Of a DNA stretch of 7,245 nt, positions 1 through 5,744 are shown piece after piece; within the stretch, counting starts at the first letter, position 1; every line of letters starts with the position of its first letter. Where the stretch lies: contig JAWXCM010000263.1 of assembly GCA_034408745.1 (NCBI GenBank), forward strand, positions 1 through 7,245, written 5' to 3'. This stretch comes from JAWXCM01 sp034408745. Its GTDB lineage: Bacteria > Acidobacteriota > Terriglobia > Bryobacterales > Bryobacteraceae. The position numbers were made by a program, and so were the translations under genes. The notes beneath the pieces were generated by a model that was given only the letters and a program-made list of their open reading frames with translations, did not search any database and was not told where the DNA came from.

Positions 1-1068
1 GCTGACAACCGCAAAGTGCTTCACATGGGTGCCGTCGTTCAACAGTCCGCCCTGTCGCGGGCGAATCCGTATGGCGACATACCGCAACGGTTGAAGATCT
101 TTGTGTTCGCGGTGCTCGTTGGGAACAAACGTCACATCCGCGCACTCGCGCGTCACTTCCGCATCGTCCTTGCCATAAGCTTCCCATCGCGCTTCCGGCA
201 CTGCCTCCACCGCCTGTCGAAGCGCCGGACTCATGCGCGCGCTGACTCCAAAGCCGATGAAGCCCTGCGGTCCATCCGGTCGCTTTTCATCCCGCAGCCA
301 ATCGATCAGTGCATGTTCGTGGCACGCCGAGTCGCCGCGAAAGTAATACTCGTTCACGGTCGAAGGCAGGGACGCGAAGGCCGCTTTCGCTGCCGGAAGA
401 CCCTGATACGCTGCCGGTACGTTACCATCTCGAAACTCGTCGGCCAGCACCAGGTTCATTTCCGCCCATACCGCCAGCATCGGTTGGTAGCAGCGCTCCC
501 CTTCATAGCCGCGCAGCGCCTCCCGCTTACTACTCTCGATGATCGTGGCATCCTGATCCACGGTCGCGATCCTCTGATCCGGACATCGCCGCCCCACTTC
601 CCGCACTACCTCGCGATTGACCAGCCCCAACCCGCTCAGCGCAGCGTTCTCGCCCGGAATATAAGCCTTCATCCCCAGCAAAGCGCACTGCTGCCTGGCG
701 TCGTCAATGCGGCTCTCATCATGAAACTCATACAGGAAATTCCGCGCCGCCCCTGGCGAAGGCAGTTCATGTCCCAACATGGATGCCAGTCCAGCGTCGG
801 CGCGCAACTGGGCGAAGTCGTCCAGGCAGTCTCCGCCCACGCCGTTCAGCACCACGAAGCTCTCCACGAAGCTGGCCTCGTCAAAGCCGCGATCCCGCTT
901 CTTGATGTGAATGTGGCGCGCCACGCTCTGCGCGACGCCGAGCGATCGCAGCGTCTGAATCAGCACCGGCGCTCCGCCGCAGGACGTCAATCGCTCCATG
1001 GCCGGCTCAGGATCGATCTCAAAGAGAAACTCGCCTTCGGCAGGGGATGGTTTTGAACGCTTCAGCAC
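1..1068 (-). CDS. IS1380-family transposase, C-terminus cut by window edge
   Basis: DDE transposase that would cut and join the ends of its own insertion sequence. The minus-strand frame is open from base 1068 to base 1 (356 codons); I estimate the family at 450-490 residues, so about a quarter is missing. Visible landmarks, numbered from the start chosen here: an N-terminal KRSKPSPAEG...FEIDP stretch, LNGVGGDCLDDFAQL, LPSPGAARNFLYEFHDE, the first catalytic Asp in IATVDQDAT (D171), IIESSKREALRGYEGE, YQPMLAVWAE, and the second catalytic Asp in YYFRGDSAC (D246). The catalytic Glu would lie beyond the edge. The start is uncertain: GTG at 1068 is chosen because it keeps the N-terminal motif I associate with relatives; GTG at 1095 and ATG at 999 are in frame, and in-frame stops lie upstream at about 1114-1119. 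No frameshift or stop is seen in the visible part. It points away from the chemosensory operon. The family call is from recalled motifs, not a search. Confidence 0.9.
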   Translation of the reverse strand, partial: MLKRSKPSPAEGEFLFEIDPEPAMERLTSCGGAPVLIQTLRSLGVAQSVARHIHIKKRDRGFDEASFVESFVVLNGVGGDCLDDFAQLRADAGLASMLGHELPSPGAARNFLYEFHDESRIDDARQQCALLGMKAYIPGENAALSGLGLVNREVVREVGRRCPDQRIATVDQDATIIESSKREALRGYEGERCYQPMLAVWAEMNLVLADEFRDGNVPAAYQGLPAAKAAFASLPSTVNEYYFRGDSACHEHALIDWLRDEKRPDGPQGFIGFGVSARMSPALRQAVEAVPEARWEAYGKDDAEVTRECADVTFVPNEHREHKDLQPLRYVAIRIRPRQGGLLNDGTHVKHFAVVS

Positions 1069-1102
1069 TGATTTAAGTATGCCCTGCTGAAACACCCTCA
1101 GG
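1..1102 (-). mobile_element. IS1380-family insertion sequence, partial (right end tentative)
   Basis: The element is inferred from the transposase gene; its other end lies outside the window. The transposase-start-side end is placed tentatively at about 1102. Read on the minus strand from there, the sequence begins CCTGAGGGTGTTTCAGC, and IS1380-family ends usually begin with CC. This leaves a leader of about 34 nt before the GTG start. Neither the matching terminal inverted repeat nor the target duplication can be seen, so the boundary could be off by tens of bases. The element's presence is well supported; its exact limit is not. Confidence 0.5.
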
Positions 1103-1406
1103 TGATTTTGTTCTCATTAACATTTGTTCCACCCGCCGCCTTCAAACACACGCCAGGCGGGCTTTCCATTCACAACAAGCCTCACCTTTTCCAAATCGGT
1201 CTTCCTTACAGGCGGATCAGGGACAGGAACACCCAGCTTGACTTCGGCTGCGCCCGCATCTTTCCCGGCTTGTTTCTGCGCCAATCCATCCAGAGTGCGG
1301 GACAAAACCGCATTCCACAAAATAAAGATGAGCCATTTGCCGGTCGCCGCCCACTACAAGGCTGTACGTCGCAATCGACAGAGCGACCAGCGAAGAACGG
1401 AATCCT
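1103..1406. other. Intergenic region between the insertion sequence and cheA
   Basis: About 300 bases with no convincing gene. This region should hold the promoter of the downstream chemosensory operon, but I see no clear sigma-70, sigma-54 or sigma-28 promoter. On the minus strand a frame is open from 1353 to a TAA at 1117. Read from a TTG at 1320 it gives 67 residues, ending in VRLVVNGKPAWRVFEGGGWNKC-like sequence, preceded by a short hydrophobic stretch (WLIFILW). It has no ATG or GTG near its beginning and no ribosome binding site, and two plus-strand frames are open over the same bases. It is therefore either chance or the tail of a decayed gene. No tRNA, no terminator with a T-run and no long repeat was recognised. 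Confidence 0.6.
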
Positions 1407-3977
1407 ATGGAAGACCAGGAAATAGTCAACGAATTCTTGATTGAGAGTAACGAGAACCTGGGCCGTCTGGACCAGGAGATGGTGGAACTGGAACGCCGGC
1501 CGAACGACGCCGAATTGCTGGCCAGCGTCTTCCGGACGTTTCACACCGTCAAAGGGACGTGCGGCTTTCTGGGCTACGCCAAGCTTGAGCGGGTGGCTCA
1601 CCAGGCAGAGAACGTGCTGTCGCAAATGCGGTCCGGTTCTCTGCGTCTGACCTCGGATCTGGCGTCCCTGATCCTGCAGGCGATGGATGTGCTGCGGCGC
1701 CATCTGACGTCGATTGAGGCCAGCGGCCAGGAAGCCAGTGAGGATTCCAGCGACCTGTGCCGGAGGCTGGAGGAAGCGGCCCGCGGCGACGCCGGCCCGG
1801 CTGCGGCGACGCCCGCGCCACCGCCGGAAGCCGAAGTTGCCGCCCAGAAAGCGGGCGTGGCGGACTCGGCTATCCGAGTGGACGTGCACCTGCTGGACAA
1901 GCTGATGAACCTGGTGGGAGAACTGGTTCTGGCGCGAAACCAGATCCTCCAGTTCAGCGCACAGCAGGAAGGCTCCGCGCTGGGCGCCACCTCGCAACGG
2001 CTCAACCTGATCACCTCCGAGTTGCAGGAAGGGGTGATGAAGACCCGCATGCAACCCATCGGGGTGGTGTGGAATAAACTGCCGCGATTAGTGCGCGACG
2101 TCGCCACGGCCTGCGGCAAGCAGATCGCTCTCGAGATGGAGGGCGCCGAAACGGAGATGGACAAGACCATCATCGAGTCCATCAAGGACCCGCTGACCCA
2201 CATCGTACGCAACTGCGGCGACCACGGCATCGAGCGGCCCGAGGTCCGGGTGGGGCGCGGCAAGCCGGCGCAAGGCCGCATCTGTCTCCGCGCCTTCCAT
2301 GAGGGTGGGCAGGTGATCATCGAGATCGGCGACGACGGGGCCGGGGTAGACACTGCCAAAGTCAAGGCCAAGGCTATTCAGAACGGCCTGATTCGCCCCG
2401 ATCAGGCTGAACTGATGGGGGAGCGGGAGGCGTTGAACCTGCTGTTCCTGGCTGGCTTTTCCACCGCCGAGAAGGTGACCAACGTCTCCGGGCGCGGCGT
2501 GGGCATGGATGTGGTGCGGACCAACATCGAGAAGATCGGCGGGACGGTGGACCTGTCCAGCCGTCTGGGCGAGGGGACTACCGTCAAGCTGAAAATCCCG
2601 CTGACGCTGGCCATCATCCCCGGCCTGGTAGTCACCCTGGGCGACCAACGCAGTGCACCGCGGAACGGCAAGACCGGTGCGGGCGGGGAGCAGTTCGTGA
2701 TCCCACAGGTGAGCCTGGTGGAACTGGTTCGGCTGGATGGCGAGGCGGCCCTGCGGTCCATTGAGCGCATCCGCGGCACCTCCGTCTACCGGTTGCGTGG
2801 CGACCTGTTACCCATCGTCTATCTCCGCGAGGTGCTGGGCATGGAGGGCGGCGGTTCGGGCTCCGGCGTGGTCAACATCGCCGTGTTGCAGGCCGAGGAT
2901 CGCCAGTTCGGGCTGGTGGTGGATGGCGTCAAGGACACCCAGGAGATTGTGGTGAAACCGCTTGGTAAACACCTCAAGGGTTTGAGCTGTTACGCCGGGG
3001 CGACCATCATGGGTGACGGCCGGGTGGCGCTGATTCTGGACGTGCTGGGGATCGCGCAGAAGTGCGGCGAAGTCGCCGGCGGCCGGGAACGCACACGAGA
3101 AGAGGCGGTGACCCGTCAGGAGAACGCCGCCGACAGCCGGCAGACCTTCCTGCTGTTCGGCGCCGGCCCGTTCAAGCGTCTGGCGGTACCCTTGTCGCTG
3201 GTGGCGCGGCTGGAGGAGTTTCCGCTTTCCCGGGTAGAGCGCGCCGGCAACCGCCTGGTGGTGCAGTATCGCGGACGCATCCTGCCTCTGGTGCCGTTAG
3301 CGCCGATTCTGGAGCCAGGCTGCGAGGATACCGCCGGCAGCCAGGACCCTGTCCAGGCCATTGTTTTCGACGATGGGGACCGGCGGATCGGCCTGCTGGT
3401 GGATCAATTGGTGGACATCGTCGACGACACGGTGACCATCCGGCAAGCCAGCGGGCGCAAGGGTTTGTTGGGTTCGGCGGTCATCGGCAAACAGGTGACG
3501 GACATGCTGGACCTGGACGCCGTGATTGCCGCGGCCTCCGGCGATCAGCCGCGGGAGGAGACTGAGGCGGCCGACGGGGCCACCGTGATGTTGGCCGACG
3601 GCTCGCCTTTTTCGCGCGGGATCCTGCGCGCCTCTCTCGAGATGGCCGGCTACCGCGTGGTGGAGGCGTCCTCCACGGACGAGGCCCTCAGACAACTGGC
3701 GCGGGTGAAGGTGAACGTGGTGCTTACCGCCCTGGATCTGCCCGGCGGCGGAGGCTGCCAGTTCCTCGAAAAGATGCGCCGGGAGCCATCCCTGGCCGGG
3801 GTCCCAGCCCTCGCTCTGGCGGATTCCGCCGAGGAGGCCGGCCTTCAGACACCAGGTTCCTTCCAGAGCTGCCTGATTCGGGGTGACCGCGAGTCCATGT
3901 TGCGGTCCATCCACCGGCTGGCGAGCGCCCTGGACGCCACTACTCCAGCCCCCGAACTCGTCGGGGAGAAAGGTTAA
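1407..3977 (+). CDS. cheA: Hybrid chemotaxis histidine kinase CheA with extra CheW-like domain and degenerate receiver
   Basis: Cytoplasmic kinase of a chemosensory array: it autophosphorylates in response to receptors and passes phosphate to a response regulator. 856 residues, longer than the roughly 650 of E. coli CheA. Domains in order: Hpt/P1 (about 1-105) with the phosphorylatable H46 in FHTVKG; an Ala/Pro-rich linker (about 125-153) with no recognisable P2 CheY-binding domain; P3 dimerisation helices (about 155-215, LLDKLMNLVGELVLARNQI); P4 ATPase with N box H265-IVRNCGDHGIE, G1 box G308-DDGAGVD and G2 box G362-RGVGMD; P5 CheW-like domain (about 398-557); a second CheW-like domain (about 580-712); and a receiver-like domain (about 725-845). 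In the receiver the acceptor Asp position is A775 (VLTALDLPGG), the acidic pair is D731-G732, and the conserved Lys is R825. The ATG start fits the family N-terminus; the ribosome site is weak (AACGGA, 1396-1401). First gene of the operon; its TAA shares one base with the next ATG. Kinase role is secure; an inactive receiver is inferred from residues. Confidence 0.95.
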   Translation: MEDQEIVNEFLIESNENLGRLDQEMVELERRPNDAELLASVFRTFHTVKGTCGFLGYAKLERVAHQAENVLSQMRSGSLRLTSDLASLILQAMDVLRRHLTSIEASGQEASEDSSDLCRRLEEAARGDAGPAAATPAPPPEAEVAAQKAGVADSAIRVDVHLLDKLMNLVGELVLARNQILQFSAQQEGSALGATSQRLNLITSELQEGVMKTRMQPIGVVWNKLPRLVRDVATACGKQIALEMEGAETEMDKTIIESIKDPLTHIVRNCGDHGIERPEVRVGRGKPAQGRICLRAFHEGGQVIIEIGDDGAGVDTAKVKAKAIQNGLIRPDQAELMGEREALNLLFLAGFSTAEKVTNVSGRGVGMDVVRTNIEKIGGTVDLSSRLGEGTTVKLKIPLTLAIIPGLVVTLGDQRSAPRNGKTGAGGEQFVIPQVSLVELVRLDGEAALRSIERIRGTSVYRLRGDLLPIVYLREVLGMEGGGSGSGVVNIAVLQAEDRQFGLVVDGVKDTQEIVVKPLGKHLKGLSCYAGATIMGDGRVALILDVLGIAQKCGEVAGGRERTREEAVTRQENAADSRQTFLLFGAGPFKRLAVPLSLVARLEEFPLSRVERAGNRLVVQYRGRILPLVPLAPILEPGCEDTAGSQDPVQAIVFDDGDRRIGLLVDQLVDIVDDTVTIRQASGRKGLLGSAVIGKQVTDMLDLDAVIAAASGDQPREETEAADGATVMLADGSPFSRGILRASLEMAGYRVVEASSTDEALRQLARVKVNVVLTALDLPGGGGCQFLEKMRREPSLAGVPALALADSAEEAGLQTPGSFQSCLIRGDRESMLRSIHRLASALDATTPAPELVGEKG
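3950..3968 (+). promoter_or_regulatory. Hairpin covering the cheW ribosome binding site
   Basis: A perfect 6-bp stem (CCCCGA at 3950-3955 with TCGGGG at 3961-3966, 5-nt loop) includes the first bases of the only good Shine-Dalgarno sequence for cheW (GGGGAG, 3963-3968; start ATG at 3977). A ribosome finishing cheA would melt it, so this may couple translation of cheW to cheA. The stem is seen in the sequence; the coupling is inference. There is no T-run, so it is not a terminator. Confidence 0.4.
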
Positions 3978-4483
3978 TGAATCCGATGACTACCACTACA
4001 GGAACCGCTCCGTCGCCACAGGCCGCGGACCAGGCGCTCAGCAGGCAGTATTCCACCTTCGATGTCGCCGGGCTCTATTTCGGGATCGATGTGCTGCAGG
4101 TGCAGGAAGTGCTGCGGTACCAGGAGATGACCCCGGTGCCGCTGGCCCCCGCTGTGATCGAGGGGCTAATCAATCTGCGCGGGCAGATCGTCACGGCACT
4201 GGACGTCCGCCGCCGCCTGGGTCTGCCGCCGCGGGCCGAAGGGGAGACCGCGATGAACGTCGTCGTCCGCACCGAAGATGGCGCCGTCAGCCTGCTGGTG
4301 GACGAGATCGGCGACGTGGTTGAGGTGGAAGCCTCTTCCTTTGAACGCCCGCCCGACAACCTCGACCCGGCGATCCGCGACCTGGTGCGGGGCATTCACA
4401 AGCTAAAGGACAGACTGCTGCTGGTGCTGGACACCGGCCAGACGCTGAACCTGGACACCGCGAAGGGGCAGCCCGCCCGCTAA
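3977..4483 (+). CDS. cheW: Chemotaxis adaptor protein CheW
   Basis: Adaptor that links chemoreceptors to CheA in the array at the inner membrane; it has no enzymatic activity. 168 residues, the usual CheW size, made of one CheW domain at about residues 18-155. Recognisable stretches are YSTFDVAGLYFGIDVLQVQEVL, TPVPLAPAVIEGLINLRGQIVTALDVRRRLGL (with the conserved NLRG arginine) and VSLLVDEIGDVVEV, then a C-terminal LLLVLDTGQTLNL strand. The ATG at 3977 overlaps the cheA stop by one base and has a good upstream GGGGAG; the in-frame ATG at 3986 is a possible alternative with slightly wider spacing. The low-complexity N-terminus (several Thr, then PSPQAADQ) is probably an unstructured leader. It sits between cheA and a CheR-type methyltransferase, as expected for a chemosensory operon, and works alongside the two CheW-like domains already present in CheA. 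Confidence 0.95.
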   Translation: MNPMTTTTGTAPSPQAADQALSRQYSTFDVAGLYFGIDVLQVQEVLRYQEMTPVPLAPAVIEGLINLRGQIVTALDVRRRLGLPPRAEGETAMNVVVRTEDGAVSLLVDEIGDVVEVEASSFERPPDNLDPAIRDLVRGIHKLKDRLLLVLDTGQTLNLDTAKGQPAR

Positions 4484-4488
4484 CGGGC
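4475..4488 (+). promoter_or_regulatory. Small hairpin over the cheW stop codon
   Basis: GCCCG (4475-4479) pairs with CGGGC (4484-4488) around a CTAA loop that contains most of the cheW stop codon. It lies 12 bases before the ATG of the methyltransferase gene, which has no obvious Shine-Dalgarno sequence of its own. It lacks a T-run, so it is unlikely to terminate transcription. It may affect re-initiation by ribosomes finishing cheW, or be chance in GC-rich DNA. Confidence 0.25.
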
Positions 4489-4500
4489 CGGACCATCCTC

Positions 4501-5121
4501 ATGGCGTTCACTTTCTTCTTCCGCGATTCACAGGTGCTCGAACTGGCCCTTGACCACGTCGTGCCGGAGCTGGCCGGCCGCAGCCGCCCCAGGATTTGGG
4601 ACGCAGGCTGCGCCATGGGACCGGAAGTATACACGCTGGCCATTATGCTGGCCGGCCGCCTGGGGCAGTTCGCTTTCCGCAACCTGCGCATTGATGCCAC
4701 GGACCTCGACGAGACGCGTCAATTCGAGGACATTGTCCGGCAGGGGATTTACCCCGAGGGGGAGCTTAAGCGGATGCCGGCGGGGATTCTGGAGCAGTAT
4801 TTCGAACCGGCTGACACGGCGAACTCCTACCGCCTGGCCAGCCATGTCCGGGCCAGCGTGCGGTTTCAACAGCACGATCTGCTCTCGCTCCGGGAAATCG
4901 ATTGCGGCTTCAGCCTGGTGGTGTGCAAGAACGTGCTGCTGCACTTTTCCCACGCCCAGCGGGTGGAAGTGATCAGGATGTTCCACCGCTCGCTGGGGCC
5001 AGGCGGCTATTTCGCCACCGAACACACCCAGAAACTGCCCGCCGAGGCCACCCATCTGTTTCAGCAGGTGGTGCCCCACGCGCAACTGTTCCGCAAGGTG
5101 GAGGTGGATGCGTGCGCGTGA
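4501..5121 (+). CDS. CheR-type methyltransferase lacking the N-terminal CheR domain
   Basis: Predicted SAM-dependent enzyme that methylates glutamates of chemoreceptors for adaptation. 206 residues against about 270-290 for standard CheR: the chain begins directly at the catalytic-domain motif FTFFFRDSQV (R8), so the alpha-helical N-terminal domain is absent. It cannot lie upstream in this frame without overlapping cheW heavily. Motifs: RIWDAGCAMGPEVYTLA (about 31-47) for SAM binding, normally SAGCSTGEE; IDATDLD (about 64-70) with the acidic SAM-binding residues; MPAGILEQYF...YRLASHVRASVRFQQHDLL (about 92-129); and VVCKNVLLHF (about 140-149), normally FCRNVLIYF, so Arg becomes Lys144 and the conserved Tyr becomes His148. 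The closing stretch is GPGGYFATEH. The start is 17 bases after cheW with no strong ribosome site, suggesting coupling. Fold assignment is firm; full methyltransferase activity and substrate are inferred, and the substitutions leave room for altered specificity. Confidence 0.85.
   Translation: MAFTFFFRDSQVLELALDHVVPELAGRSRPRIWDAGCAMGPEVYTLAIMLAGRLGQFAFRNLRIDATDLDETRQFEDIVRQGIYPEGELKRMPAGILEQYFEPADTANSYRLASHVRASVRFQQHDLLSLREIDCGFSLVVCKNVLLHFSHAQRVEVIRMFHRSLGPGGYFATEHTQKLPAEATHLFQQVVPHAQLFRKVEVDACA
5100..5107 (+). promoter_or_regulatory. Ribosome binding site deciding the MBL gene start
   Basis: GGAGGTGG lies inside the last codons of the methyltransferase gene. Its GGAGG core ends 7 bases before the GTG at 5112 and 13 before the GTG at 5118, which favours 5112. 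It is the strongest Shine-Dalgarno match in the operon, so the MBL protein may be well translated in its own right. Confidence 0.6.
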
Positions 5122-5744
5122 TTCTGCTGGAAAACTCCGGGCAAATCTATTCCTCGAACGCGTACCTGGTGTTGGGGAACTGGAGCGGCCTTGGCGACGT
5201 GAACACGCTCATCGATACAGGCCGCGATCCCGCTGTGCTGGACTCGCTCAGGCACGCGCCCACCGGCGTCGGCAAGCGGGCCGTTGAACAGGTGGTTTTG
5301 ACCCATGGGCACTACGATCACGTCGAACTGATCGCGGCCCTTCGGGAGCGGTTCCAACCCATGGTCGCCGGCTTCCGGGGCTCGGTGGAAGGGCTGGACC
5401 GCGTGTTGCAGGATGGCGACGAATTGCAGGCCGGCGACGAAACCTTCGAAGTGCTGCACACCCCCGGCCACTCGAGCGATTCCATTTGTCTGTACTGCCG
5501 GCGGGAAGGGGCGCTATTCGCCGGAGACGCCCCCCTGCTGATCAATTCCGGCAACGGTACCTATGAAGAAGATTTTGCCGCCGCGCTCGAAAAGATCTGC
5601 GCCCGGGACATCCGGACCATCTACTTCGGCCACGGCGCGCCGCTCGCGGCGGACTGCAACCATCGGCTCCAGCGGTCACTGGAGATTGTAACCACCAGCA
5701 AACCGCCCAGGCGGGAAGCTCAACAGGAGAAATGTGTCGTATGA
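5112..5744 (+). CDS. Metallo-beta-lactamase-fold protein in a chemosensory operon
   Basis: Soluble protein of 210 residues with an MBL fold and an apparently complete dinuclear metal site: THGHYDH (H65, H67, D69, H70), HTPGH (H120), GD (D139) and FGHG (H174). The N-terminus (SSNAYLVLG...NTLIDTG) and FAGDAPLL are typical of the superfamily; no signal peptide or membrane segment is seen. The His at position 67 matches hydrolase members; flavodiiron proteins usually have Glu there. The substrate is unknown. Candidates are a lactone, thioester or phosphoester signal, or a metal/oxygen-sensing role, since a diiron MBL-fold protein (ODP) is known in Treponema chemotaxis. The GTG at 5112 is preferred because GGAGGTGG (5100-5107) lies at ideal distance and the gene then overlaps the methyltransferase end by 10 nt; GTG at 5118, giving a classic 4-nt GTGA overlap, is nearly as good. 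A longer upstream extension in the same frame is antisense-free but non-homologous and is rejected. Confidence 0.85.
   Translation: MRVILLENSGQIYSSNAYLVLGNWSGLGDVNTLIDTGRDPAVLDSLRHAPTGVGKRAVEQVVLTHGHYDHVELIAALRERFQPMVAGFRGSVEGLDRVLQDGDELQAGDETFEVLHTPGHSSDSICLYCRREGALFAGDAPLLINSGNGTYEEDFAAALEKICARDIRTIYFGHGAPLAADCNHRLQRSLEIVTTSKPPRREAQQEKCVV
5725..5730 (+). promoter_or_regulatory. Ribosome binding site of the MCP gene
   Basis: AGGAGA lies 10 bases before the ATG at 5741, inside the end of the MBL gene. It supports the chosen receptor start, whose ATG forms a 4-nt ATGA overlap with the preceding TGA. Confidence 0.6.

Noticed and set aside
16..1056. A 346-codon plus-strand open frame
   Set aside because: It lies antisense to the transposase frame, whose family motifs (VDQDAT, YFRGDSA, LPSP..ARNFLY) are clear. 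The plus-strand translation shows no recognisable domain; long antisense frames are common in GC-rich genes.
1323..1342. Sigma-28-like promoter (TAAA then GCCG) before cheA
   Set aside because: The gap between the two elements is 12 bases where the consensus needs about 15, and the second element matches only GCCG of GCCGATAA.
1206..2054. A 282-codon minus-strand open frame across the start of cheA
   Set aside because: It covers the Hpt and P3 coding region in antisense, is rich in His, Gln and Arg, and has no recognisable motif; the plus-strand CheA reading is unambiguous.
3297..3914. Long minus-strand frame under the CheA C-terminal part
   Set aside because: It is antisense to the second CheW-like and receiver domains, and its translation has no family features.
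4475..4488. Transcription terminator after cheW
   Set aside because: The stem is only 5 bp and has no following T-run, and the next gene starts 12 bases later in the same direction.
4902..5111. N-terminal extension of the MBL-fold gene
   Set aside because: The frame is open upstream to 4902, but this part overlaps the methyltransferase catalytic motifs and reads as Arg/Pro/Gly-rich non-family sequence; the MBL fold begins at about 5112.
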